Below, one piece after another: positions 55,808-64,000 of a stretch of DNA of 64,000 nucleotides. The stretch spans positions 558,001 through 622,000 of the forward strand of contig JANFNE010000025.1 of the NCBI GenBank assembly GCA_024867545.1. The letters run 5' to 3'. The DNA is from Phytopythium helicoides (taxonomy: Eukaryota; Oomycota; Peronosporomycetes; Pythiales; Pythiaceae). Numbering within the stretch: the stretch's first letter is position 1; the number at the start of each line of letters is the position of its first letter. Made by a program: the position numbers and the translations under genes. Under the pieces are notes generated by a model. It saw nothing but the letters and a program-made list of their open reading frames with translations, was not told the DNA's origin and did not search any database.

Positions 55808-56792
55808 CGTCCTGCTCGTGCGCACCGACCGCGTGAGAAAGGCGGGGGAAACAGGGGGAAAATGGGGGGATCCGGAGGCCGCAGGGGGCCGAAAAAACAC
55901 CCAGAGAGAGCGCGAGGCGCGCAGCTTACGGCGGTGGCGGCGGGAGGCGGCGGGGGAGCGCGGGGGCGGCGAGAGCGCGAGCGGAGCCGAGCGGGAGCCG
56001 CAGCTGGAGCTGGAGCTGGCGAGGGCGGCTTGCGGTGTGCACGGCTGGAAGATACGAGGGCGACTGTCCCGAACGCTGGGCCAGTCCCTCGTTGAAGATT
56101 GTACCGGTATTTGGAAGGGGAACCGGCTGGAAACCGGTTAAGGTGTTCATTTTGCGGTTACGTCATGAGGTGTGGTGACGTTGCGCTTCATCTGGAGCTG
56201 TCGAGGGCTGCGGTGGGTGTCGATTGCTCGGTGGTGGGTGCCAATTGCTTGACTGCGCAATGTGGACTGGAAACATTTCATATGCACCATTAGCAGCTCT
56301 TCCTGAGTATGTGAAGGAGGTGGAATGCAAGTCCAGCGCGAGTGACACTGTACAGTATTGAACCAGCAGCTCAAGTCGCAGCGCGGCAGACGACACCATC
56401 TCATCGCGAATGATTCGATGTCGCGGGAGATTTGCAGACTTCACGAAGGTACGAGGGTGCCGAACTCTCCTCGAACGGCCCAAGGGCTCTGCACTTCACC
56501 TGCCTGAGCGTCCGCTTACTCAATTCCGTGCAGTCAACTCAGTGACGTTGCTCTCGTTTAACATCGCTTTCCGTAGTCGCACGCGCTTGGGTGCAGATTG
56601 CTCGCCATGTATGCGCGCTTGCCCGCCACGCAAGCAGCCAGCAGCCAGGCAGGCGCAAAGAAGCCGCTCACCTTAGTCATCAGACAGCATTCGTTGTCGG
56701 TCGCTCGTGTATTTGACGCAGGAATAAAATGAAAAGTTGAGGGATCTGCTGCTCGATGGGCACAGACTGCTGATGCTGGTGCTGCCGATCGC
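55808..56792. other. Intergenic region with ACCGGT sites
   Basis: About 985 nt between the LSM14 start and the carbonic anhydrase end. GC-rich near 55900-56050. ACCGGT occurs at 56103-56108 and 56133-56138. No gene could be supported; open frames on both strands have random composition. Confidence 0.5.
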
Positions 56793-57511
56793 TTACGGAG
56801 CCGAGGGCGAGCACGCGTGCAGCGACACGGAGCGGCCGTTGAGAGCCTGGCACGCACGCGCGTTTGGCTCCGGGATGAACGACCGGTAGAGCTCGAGCTG
56901 CTCCTCGGACGCCTCGACGGCGTCCTTGGCCACGACCCACTGCACGCCCTCCGAGTACGGCGGCGTCGTGAGCGAGCCGGCGTAGCGGTAGAACTCGCCG
57001 GCCAGCGGCTCAAGGTCGCTCGCGTGGATCGAGCCGATTGAGGCGGAATTTTTTCCGTTAGCCTTGAGCTCCGGCAGCTTGTTCCAGAACTGCGCCAGGA
57101 AGGCATTCTCGGCTCCCGTCTTGAAGAAGAGGCCCACCACGGCGAGCTCGTCGTCCTCCGACTTGTGGACTAGGTGCAGTTCCATGGCATGAGCGTCGCC
57201 GTTGACCGTGTGCTCGCCTGTCAGTGCTCGTTAGCTCCATCTCCATGACACCGTAACACCTCATGAACCGTGCACGTACTCGGGGCGTGGAAGTGAAATT
57301 GCACCGTGTAGTACTTCTTCCCGTTGAGCACGAGAAAGTTCTGGTCCTCGTCGGCCCAGTTGATCTGGAAGTTGGCGCCGCGGTACTCGTACTCGGCCTC
57401 AGCTGTGCCAAGCGTGAGTGATAGCTGCGAGGCATCGAGCACCTCGAGCTTGTACGTCTCGCCGCTGTCGACAATGTCGATGGGGGACTGGGACTTCATC
57501 TCGCTCTCCAT
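56793..57511 (-). CDS. Alpha-carbonic anhydrase
   Basis: Catalyses CO2 + H2O to bicarbonate and H+. Exons 57511-57280 and 57217-56793 join within a Ser codon to 218 residues. Signatures are QSPIDIV, NGKKYYTVQFHFHAPSEHTV across the splice, and MELHLVHKS. The His of FHFH and of LHLVH supply the three zinc ligands, and YAGSLTTPPYSEGVQWVV follows. The start is short compared with the family (about 30 residues plus a signal peptide are usually before QSPIDI), so an upstream exon or a signal-bearing start may be missing. As drawn it would be cytosolic. Confidence 0.9.
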
Positions 57512-58270
57512 CTCGTCTGGAGGTGTCGCTGCTTGGTGGTCTTGGTGCTGGGTCTTGAGCTCGGCCCGGAGGATTCGAAAGTGACCGCCGCGATTCCCGA
57601 CGGCACCAAAGGATCACCAGCGCTCCCTCCATCCGAGTGAGGGGGGATGAGGCGGGAAGGTGCAAAGGCCCGCAGCTCCTCAGCCTCCCTTCAAACACCT
57701 GGTGCCGTGCACTGGATCCGTACTGGTCGTCTAGATGCAGCCCACCCACCCATCTTCAGCTTCATTGTTGCGACGCCAAATGCGCCATGACACACGAAAA
57801 GGTGCAAACGCTGGGCCGACGAGCGCCTCGAACGCCACCGAAGCCCCCGATTGCACTGCGAAATGGCCCCGAGAAGTGTTAAACCAGCAGATAGCGACGC
57901 GACTCTGCACGGCCAGAGGTGCATGGACGGAGGAGCGTCTACGGGCAGCGATAGGCCGCTGCTTGGATGCTGGTGACGACGTCGCCTCCATGAAGCAGGC
58001 ACCCATCGACGTCATTGCACGAGGCGACGTCATTATACCGGTATTAACACCGGTATATCGGTTTAGCTGACAACTACCGGTATCAACTTCAACATGACTT
58101 TGAAGCCATTGTCTGTTGCACATGTGGAGTTTGCATTCAAACAGTTTAAACGACATTGTGCAGTGGCCACTGCACCCTACTGGACTACACGCACTTTTTA
58201 GCTTCGTATCCACTCCAACTTTCCTGTCTCCCTTGCGTTCGAGCATTCTGACGACGCAATCTCCTCCCAC
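57512..58270. other. Intergenic; ACCGGT cluster near copy 2
   Basis: About 760 nt. Bases 58140-58270 are the duplicated 3' flank of the gene on the minus strand. ACCGGT is found at 58037-58042, 58049-58054 and 58076-58081, each within a TACCGGTAT-like context. No supported gene. Confidence 0.5.
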
Positions 58271-59314
58271 TTAGCCACCCAGTGGCATCTGCGACGCCTC
58301 GAGCAGCTCCCGAGCCGAGTACTGCACCATTGCGAGTGTAGCGCGAGCAATCTTTGGACCGTTGCCAAGCGCCTTGACGTTACCGCCAGTAGCTGTGGCA
58401 GCCTTCGGCACCTCCATGACACTCAGTCCTGAGCTCGTCACAGCTTCAGGAACACGGGCTGGGAACGACTGTGCTTCATCGGCGAAACCAGAGCTAGCCT
58501 CCGCAAGCTGCGGCACAGACTCGGCAGCACTCTGAGTGTTCTCAACAAGCTCCACAAGAGCATCACGAAGCTCGGCAACTGGCTTGGAGAGCTTGTTGAG
58601 GCGCTTGAGCTCTAGCGGCTCTTCACCGTTCATCAACATTGGCGCACCAGTCTCCTCGTTGATAGCGACGTTCAGCTGGCTCAGGTCCTCGGTCTTGGCA
58701 ATTGCCGAGAACAGAATGGAGGCAGCTTCACGGAGGGACGCCACGTGAGCCTGCAACATCAGGTGCTTGCGAAGCGTGAAGAGAGCAACGTTCACGTCAC
58801 GCACAAGCACATCGGCCTCTCCGCGACGCGTGACACGCAGACGCCCGTACTTGGGCTCGAACTGCACGGCGGTTGAGGCGTCAGTCTTGCTCAGTGCTGT
58901 GTTGAGCTCCTTGAGGGCGTGCTGTACGGCATCGTAAGCCTCGCGGAGCGACTCGTTGCTCGACAGCTTAGTTTCGAGCTCTGCACCGGCAATCACGACC
59001 TCATCGTAGTTCTCCTCGTCCACTTGCACGTACTTGAAGAGCTCGAGCGAGGCGACGACTCCGTCAAATAGCATGCGAACCTGCGCCTCACCCTGCAGAG
59101 CTGCCGCAGCCGACTTGAGGTTCTCCTCGGCCATTGCGAGTCCGTTATGGATTTCGACGAGCTCGTTGAGAGGGGCGAAAGCCGACTCGAAGAAAGCATC
59201 GAAGTCGGGGATCTTGGTCTCGCGCACCTCGATCGGGTCGAGCTCCTTGTCAGCCGGGTCACGTGCCACGCACACGTGCTTGCCGACGGCAGATCCGGAG
59301 CAGACTTGGCCCAT
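58271..59314 (-). CDS. N-myristoylation-motif helical protein, copy 2 (347 aa)
   Basis: Inverted near-copy of the gene at 10343-11386. Same length, same N-terminal MGQVCSGS lipidation signal, and 335 of 347 identical residues on my count. Both flanks are also similar (homology about 58140-59413): the 5' leader is nearly identical, while the 3' flank has diverged more. The ATG at 59314 matches copy 1; an upstream in-frame extension (to 59584) has no counterpart there and is read as leader. Function unknown. Confidence 0.9.
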   Translation of the reverse strand: MGQVCSGSAVGKHVCVARDPADKELDPIEVRETKIPDFDAFFESAFAPLNELVEIHNGLAMAEENLKSAAAALQGEAQVRMLFDGVVASLELFKYVQVDEENYDEVVIAGAELETKLSSNESLREAYDAVQHALKELNTALSKTDASTAVQFEPKYGRLRVTRRGEADVLVRDVNVALFTLRKHLMLQAHVASLREAASILFSAIAKTEDLSQLNVAINEETGAPMLMNGEEPLELKRLNKLSKPVAELRDALVELVENTQSAAESVPQLAEASSGFADEAQSFPARVPEAVTSSGLSVMEVPKAATATGGNVKALGNGPKIARATLAMVQYSARELLEASQMPLGG

Positions 59315-60572
59315 TGTAATGGAGAGAAGGTGGGGACTCGGGGTCGAGTAGGAAGAGTGGGGGAGGTCTTCTTGCTGGGAAGAAGGCGGATCGAAGAGTG
59401 AGCGGGGCGAGGCGAGGCACAGTCTTGCTAGGTTCTGACTGCCATTTGTCAACGGCAGGGACGTGAAGACGCGAAGACGACTGTGATTTCGGTGGGAGAG
59501 CACACCGTATTCTGAGCGGTGAGGCGCTTGTCGATCTGGTCTAAGTGCCTCCAGCTGGTTAGGACAGTTGCTTGGCAATGACATTCTGTAGACGACACCG
59601 TTGTTCCAGCCAGCTGGTAGACCAGGTCACCAAATGCTTTTAGGTGGCCAGGTTGGTACTGTACCAGCACAGACGTGAGAGGTAACTCTCGTTGGCACAT
59701 GTCCATCTTCGAAAGCCAAACTCTGTACCCATGTTTCAGCTCTTTGAAACGAATGAGTCAGCACACCCACCAGCTCTCAAAGATGACAAGTAGATGCGAG
59801 TGCGAGTTCACCTTCAGCTGAAAAGACCGAAAGAGCCATGCAGTGCTCTCTCTGAGTTTTCCTTGCGGAAACCGTCGGTTATCCTGAATGCTGCCACAAG
59901 GCAGTGCCGTACTCTTGCTCACTACCAGCTTCCAGATCTGGCTTACAGACTGCGTGTGCACCACCACCAGCATCGTTGCCGTGCCTCTCGCAATAGCCAC
60001 AGTCACGAATCCTGATGATGTGTCGCGAATGAAGTGGCAAACGACTTGTGCGCCACAGTACAGTGAATCAAGTTGACAACGCGATGAGGCGGCCCACTGT
60101 CTGCCTTGATGGCCTAGTGACGCACATTGCGTGCAGCTGCAGGTTGTCATCCCGACTTTGTAGCTCCTCCCCCACCAATGCACGTACGGCACCAACGCCC
60201 AGCCCTCCCCGGCCCGAGCCCGGCATGCCTTGCATCGGCTCTGCTGCACTGCTGGAATGGCCAGTGGAGCCCGTCTCGGTCCACGACGTCACAGGGATTC
60301 GGGCCGCACGCAACAAAGGCGCGACAAAGCGACTTCAACAACGAGCTTCCACGCCCTGCTCGCACGATCGGGGGCCTGTCCTCGCAGCCAAGTCGCGATG
60401 TCGGAGCTCTGCGCGTGTGTGGTAGTGTATTCATCTATTTGGAAGCTTCATTTCCTGCCCGACGCTCCGCTCGCACTTATATATGATGACGCCGCTAATC
60501 TCCGCGCGCTCGGCTGCTACATGTGGTTGGTGTTGATTCCCTGACGCCTATTGCCCGTCCTGTCGGTGGCTT
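59315..60572. other. Upstream region of copy 2 and gene-poor stretch
   Basis: 59315-59413 is the duplicated leader, with a conserved initiator (59395-59401, minus strand). Beyond about 59413 similarity to copy 1 stops. The remaining ~1.15 kb shows no supportable gene. Confidence 0.5.
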
Positions 60573-61134
60573 CTATGAAAACACGACGCGCGAGTGGCTC
60601 TGATCTGCCGGGAAGCTCATGGGCTCTGCCCCCGCGGCGCTGCCCGACGTGAGGCAGAAGACCGTCGCGAGCGTCGCGCCGCCGCCGAGCCCGGCCTTGG
60701 CGCCTGCCTCGCGCATGAAGGCGTCGTTCTCGATCTGCCCAAACAGCGCGCAGATCTTGCCAAACTCGACGACCGAGTTGGGCGCCAGCAGCACGCGGCC
60801 CCAGCGTCCTCCGGCCTCTGCTGCCAGGCACGCCATGATGTCGTCGACGAGCGACTCTGGCGTGATGGAGCCGCGCGACGACAGCCACGCGGGCGACGCC
60901 ACCGCGCCGTCCAGGCCGTTGGCGGCGGCCACGAAGCTGCCGAGCGCCGCGGAGCTCCAGCTGAGGATGACGGCCGGCCCGTCCTCGCTCACCGCCACCT
61001 TGGACAGGTGCGCATCCACCTGCAGCCCACACATGTCGTCACGGCTGAGTCAAGCGCTGCCTGGTCACTACGACATCAGACAGAGCAACACGTACGTCGG
61101 CCAGGCAGTCCGTGTACGAAAGCGACGTCGCCAT
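60573..61134 (-). CDS. Unrecognised protein, two or more exons
   Basis: Exon 61019-60573 encodes an Ala/Ser/Val-rich, compact-looking product (VDAHLSKVAVSEDGPAVILS; GKICALFGQIENDAFMREAG; GLGGGATLATVFCLTSGSAA). A good donor (GTACGT) and acceptor (GGGCTGCAG) join it in phase 0 to an upstream exon ending DLMATSLSYTDCLAD at 61096. The Met in that exon (61134) is a conservative start. The frame is open further upstream (GIGFNVALIGLAGSA), so an earlier exon near 61220-61345 is likely. No family recognised. Confidence 0.55.
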
Positions 61135-63062
61135 GAGGTCTGCGGATCCAGCCAAGCCGATCAGCGCCACGTTGAAGCCAATTCCGACTCGCCCTCGGCC
61201 CACCTGGAGCTCGGAAGAACGCGATCGGAGGCCGCAGAGGTCGACAGGCCGCTGCGGTTCGCCCAGGAGGAGACTTGGACACTGCCGCTCGCCTCGGACG
61301 CGTGCGTGTGCCCGCCAGCGCCGCCATCGGAGCCAGGCACGCCGCGCGCGCATCCCCCCCGCAGCAGACGGGCAGTTCCTCGTAGCGACCAGGATTATGA
61401 GGGTATACTTGCGCGCGCGCACTCAACAATTGTATGCATTGGATTCGAAGGTATACGTGAGAGGGCGTATACTTAAGCGACCTACTGCGGATGTCAGCAA
61501 GAAGAGTTGTTGATGGTGGCGGCGAGAAGGCGGAGCTTTGGGGGGCTGCTTCAAGACGGCCGGGCGTCCTCCACTGAGGGACTGCGAGCGAGGCGTGTTG
61601 GCCAGTGCAGAGCGAGCGCGAGCGGCCGGCGAGCCAATCTCCGACACTCGTTCCGCCCTGTCATGAAGGGCAGGGAATCACACAATCGGTCAGTCCTGGG
61701 CTTTATTCACAGTGTATACCATATTTTTTGTCCACTTCGAATCGATACCTCTGCGCTGTGCACGGCCGCAGACCGGCGGTCTCCTCCGGACAGCGCGCCA
61801 CGTCGAAGCACCGTGCGTCAGAACGCGCATGGAAGTCGACGGCACGTCCTCACATGGAAAATTGGGTCTCCAGCTGCGTGTGACTGCGTCGTGACGCGTG
61901 CTTTTGAAGGGTCCAGCTAATCATCAGCTCGGGCAGTTGATGGCCTTGAAGATGGATGCGTTGAGACAGCGAGCTCAGCTGCACGACGCGTGCCTTCGGG
62001 CCCCGCGAGCGTTCGTGGCGCCAATCCTGCGTGCACAAGACGGTCCTCTGGTTGGTTTTATGGTCGACTCGATCACAATCACGGGGCGGGGCAGGTCCAT
62101 GCCACCAGACGAACGCCTCGCGACTGTCCGCGATCTTCAGCGCGCGTCCGCCGTCACATGGCCCGATCTTCGGCTGGCTCCAGATACGAAAGATACCCTA
62201 CGTCACCGCTCTTCGGACGTCGAAGCAACGCGAGTCTGCATTGCGCAAGCGGACGGACGACGCCAGCGGCGGCCGTTCCTGGCCGTCAGAAGGGCGGATT
62301 CTGCTGCGTTTTACACTACGGTACGATACGCTGCAACCATCGCGACCACCACAGAGGCCCCCTGGCGACCAACGGCCGATCCGGTATCAAAGGCTCTGGC
62401 ACAGGACTCTCTCTCTCTTTTTCGCCACCTATATCCATCGGTCGCGAACCGCCGGATCCGACAGACCACCGACCTGTCGCCATTTGCTGCGTGTAGCTCG
62501 GCTTCCCGCAGCGCCAACGAACGCACAGTGCCAAGTCGCGATGCCATGATCCCGGTGGGCTGCCAGCCTCCCCGAGGTCTACGTAGCCGGTCCGTCCGTC
62601 GCACGTTTGAAAGGGAGGGCACAGGTGCACGACAACCATGCCAAGCGAAGCCAATGCAATGCAATTCGTCCATGACTCGTATGCAGCAAGGAAGAGCGGA
62701 GCGTGCGTGTCATGGCCACGTCAGTTCGAAAAAATTCGTCTATTCGATTGATACCGCCCCTTTTCCGCCTCTCCTCACCCATAAATACCCCACTCCCAAC
62801 CGGACACCACATCCTTCTCGAATCTTACATTTTCAACGTAGTCCACATAAAACCAGCACATCCCCTCCATTAACGTGTCATCTCTAAACACCTAGTCGTT
62901 TGTATGCTCCCGCCACACTAACAACCGCCGCCCTCGACGCTGACGCGTCACCACGACGCCACGGCAGTTGAATGTGAGCCCAACAGCTACGCCGCATTGA
63001 CACATCCGCCAAGCCGCCCGCAGCTCCAGCTCCAGCTCCCCCGCCTCCTGCACGCCCTCGCC
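61135..63062. other. Mostly non-coding region
   Basis: Aside from the possible 5' exon of the previous gene, nothing convincing is present. A TATA-like CATAAATAC at about 62780 and pyrimidine-rich sequence up to 63060 look like the promoter of the small gene at 63063. Confidence 0.45.
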
Positions 63063-63272
63063 ATGGCCGACGCGCCCTCTACGACTCTCGTGAAGCCGCT
63101 GCCAGTGGCCGTGACGCCCCCGGAGGACGCGGTGCCGTCGGCGGCCGTCGTCGAGGCCATGGAGTCGTCCGCCAAGCTGTCGCAGTCGCCGCGCTCGCCC
63201 GTGCTGGGGCTGCGCAGCCCCGTGACGGCCGACCAGAAGCCCATCCTGATGCCCAAGCCCATGCACATCTAG
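63063..63272 (+). CDS. Small Pro/Ser-rich protein, 69 aa
   Basis: ATG at 63063 in a favourable context (GCCATGGCC). The product starts MADAPSTTLVKPLPVAVTPP and ends QKPILMPKPMHI. It is rich in Pro, Ala, Ser and Val, with several SP sites and no Cys. Strong codon bias toward C/G at third positions fits an expressed gene. No homologue recognised. Confidence 0.5.
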   Translation: MADAPSTTLVKPLPVAVTPPEDAVPSAAVVEAMESSAKLSQSPRSPVLGLRSPVTADQKPILMPKPMHI

Positions 63273-63491
63273 CCGACTGGCAGCCGCAGGACGCAGTACC
63301 AATATTGTAAACCCACGAAATACACGTCCGCTTACGCGGCACTCGACCCACCGCTACTCGCCCTTCGCCTTTGCGGACCGCAGCGAGACGACGTGCCGCT
63401 GCACGTCCGCCAGCGCACGCTGGCGAGCGAGCCGCGCTTCTTCGTCTGGTTGCACTGCGCTCGGACCTGCTCCATCAGCGCGACTTGAAAG

Positions 63492-64000
63492 TCACCGGCT
63501 GCAGCAGCTTTCCTCCACGAGACCCACTAAACGTTCGTGCTTTGCTGCGACGTCGTTCAGAATGCTCACAGTGTAGCTAAGCGCATTGCCCAGCCCTTCC
63601 GCTTCTTGCTCGTGAGATTGTCTAGCTTCTCTCGCTTGGAACCACTGCTCGTCCAGCGCTGCATCCCCCACCTCATCAGGCTCGAGCGTGGCGTTTAGCA
63701 TCGTAATGTGATCCGCGCTGTCAACGAACGCCGCTGGCCCAAGCTGGGACGCCAATACCAGTCTGAAATTGGGGTGGATAGGTACCGTACGACGCTCTGC
63801 GCCTCCTTTGTCATCATCAGAGTCAAGCCGTTCCCCCATGTGCGTGGCATCACTCCACACGGGTGTAGAAAGAACCAAGTGCTGGTATCCTTCAATGTCT
63901 TCCACTTGCCAGTCCCATATAGCCTTGAGACCGACCCGGTCGTCCAATGGAAGCATGTCAGAAGGAGATATGCCCACCACCAGTAGCTGATGTCCGTGAC
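63492..64000 (-). CDS. Possible dynein heavy chain fragment (5' end off the window)
   Basis: The open frame reaches the right edge and contains IHPNFRLVLASQLGPAAF and DHITMLNATLEPDEVGDAAL, which resemble the dynein motor segment FRLYLTTKLPNPHY ... VTLINFTVT-GLEDQLL at the AAA5/stalk-lid region. A charged helical stretch follows (QWFQAREARQSHEQEAEGLG). The stop at 63492 comes soon after, far short of a dynein C-terminus, so an intron, a frame break or a truncated relative is possible. If real, this would be an axonemal or cytoplasmic motor. Confidence 0.35.
   Translation of the reverse strand, partial: HGHQLLVVGISPSDMLPLDDRVGLKAIWDWQVEDIEGYQHLVLSTPVWSDATHMGERLDSDDDKGGAERRTVPIHPNFRLVLASQLGPAAFVDSADHITMLNATLEPDEVGDAALDEQWFQAREARQSHEQEAEGLGNALSYTVSILNDVAAKHERLVGLVEESCCSR

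Noticed and set aside
10243..59413. The inverted pair as a transposon
   Set aside because: No terminal repeats, target-site duplication or transposase; the unit is one gene with its own promoter.
61898..62887. 329-codon open frame on the plus strand
   Set aside because: Composition is random, it has no domain or splice support, and it runs through the likely promoter of the small gene at 63063.

Overview
The window reads as a gene-dense nuclear segment of a protist, most likely an oomycete of the Phytophthora/Pythium type. Signs of this are many short introns (about 60-80 nt, with GTRNGT-like donors, CTAAC branch points and YAG acceptors), a matching oomycete initiator (TCACTCT), closely packed genes that are often head-to-head, a flagellar protein (CYB5D1), a SCAR/WAVE actin regulator, a mucin-like secreted repeat protein and a Kv-beta-like aldo-keto reductase relic. 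Nothing bacterial, viral or CRISPR-like was seen, and no tRNA or rRNA gene was recognised. The species assignment is an inference.

Layout. 1-3.9 kb: two divergent paralogues sharing an unnamed ~55-residue module; one starts with a PWWP-like domain. 4.0-6.3 kb: a small five-exon gene and Leo1 of the Paf1 complex. 6.4-9.7 kb: a REXO-type DEDDh RNA exonuclease. 10.2-11.5 kb: copy 1 of a myristoylation-motif gene; an inverted ~96.5% identical copy lies at 58.1-59.4 kb. 11.6-16.4 kb: two IQ-motif genes head to head, one with ankyrin repeats. 16.6-17.8 kb: aldo-keto reductase pseudogene. 17.8-23.3 kb: unknown gene, membralin, and a gp78-like RING/CUE ubiquitin ligase (the last two divergent, both ER proteins by family). 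23.5-29.1 kb: a DGAT2-family acyltransferase, a WAPL-like cohesin release factor, and an unknown gene. 29-33 kb is gene-poor. 33.2-34.8 kb: membrane-anchored GH16-like hydrolase. 35-44 kb, minus strand: an RCC1 protein with a UBR-like Cys/His tail, a tetraspanin, and a large PH/CLU-like/RCC1 protein. 44.4-46.7 kb: Man1/Src1-type nuclear-envelope protein. 47-48.2 kb: DAHP synthase. 48.5-51.6 kb: CYB5D1 and SCAR/WAVE. 51.9-54.2 kb: secreted Thr-rich repeat protein. 54.5-57.5 kb: LSM14 and an alpha-carbonic anhydrase. 60.5-64 kb: an unknown gene, a very small gene and a possible dynein fragment.

The genes are mostly unrelated housekeeping functions and do not form one pathway. Local themes are chromatin/transcription (0-6 kb, WAPL, Man1), ER quality control (membralin, gp78, DGAT2) and zoospore/cyst cell surface and motility (tetraspanin, CYB5D1, SCAR, mucin-like protein).

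Caution: about ten genes need one or more single-base frame changes to stay intact, often at short homopolymers. I read these mainly as assembly indels. The best candidates for new biology are the divergent repeat-module pair, the duplicated lipid-anchored gene and a 17-nt block shared by two unrelated introns.
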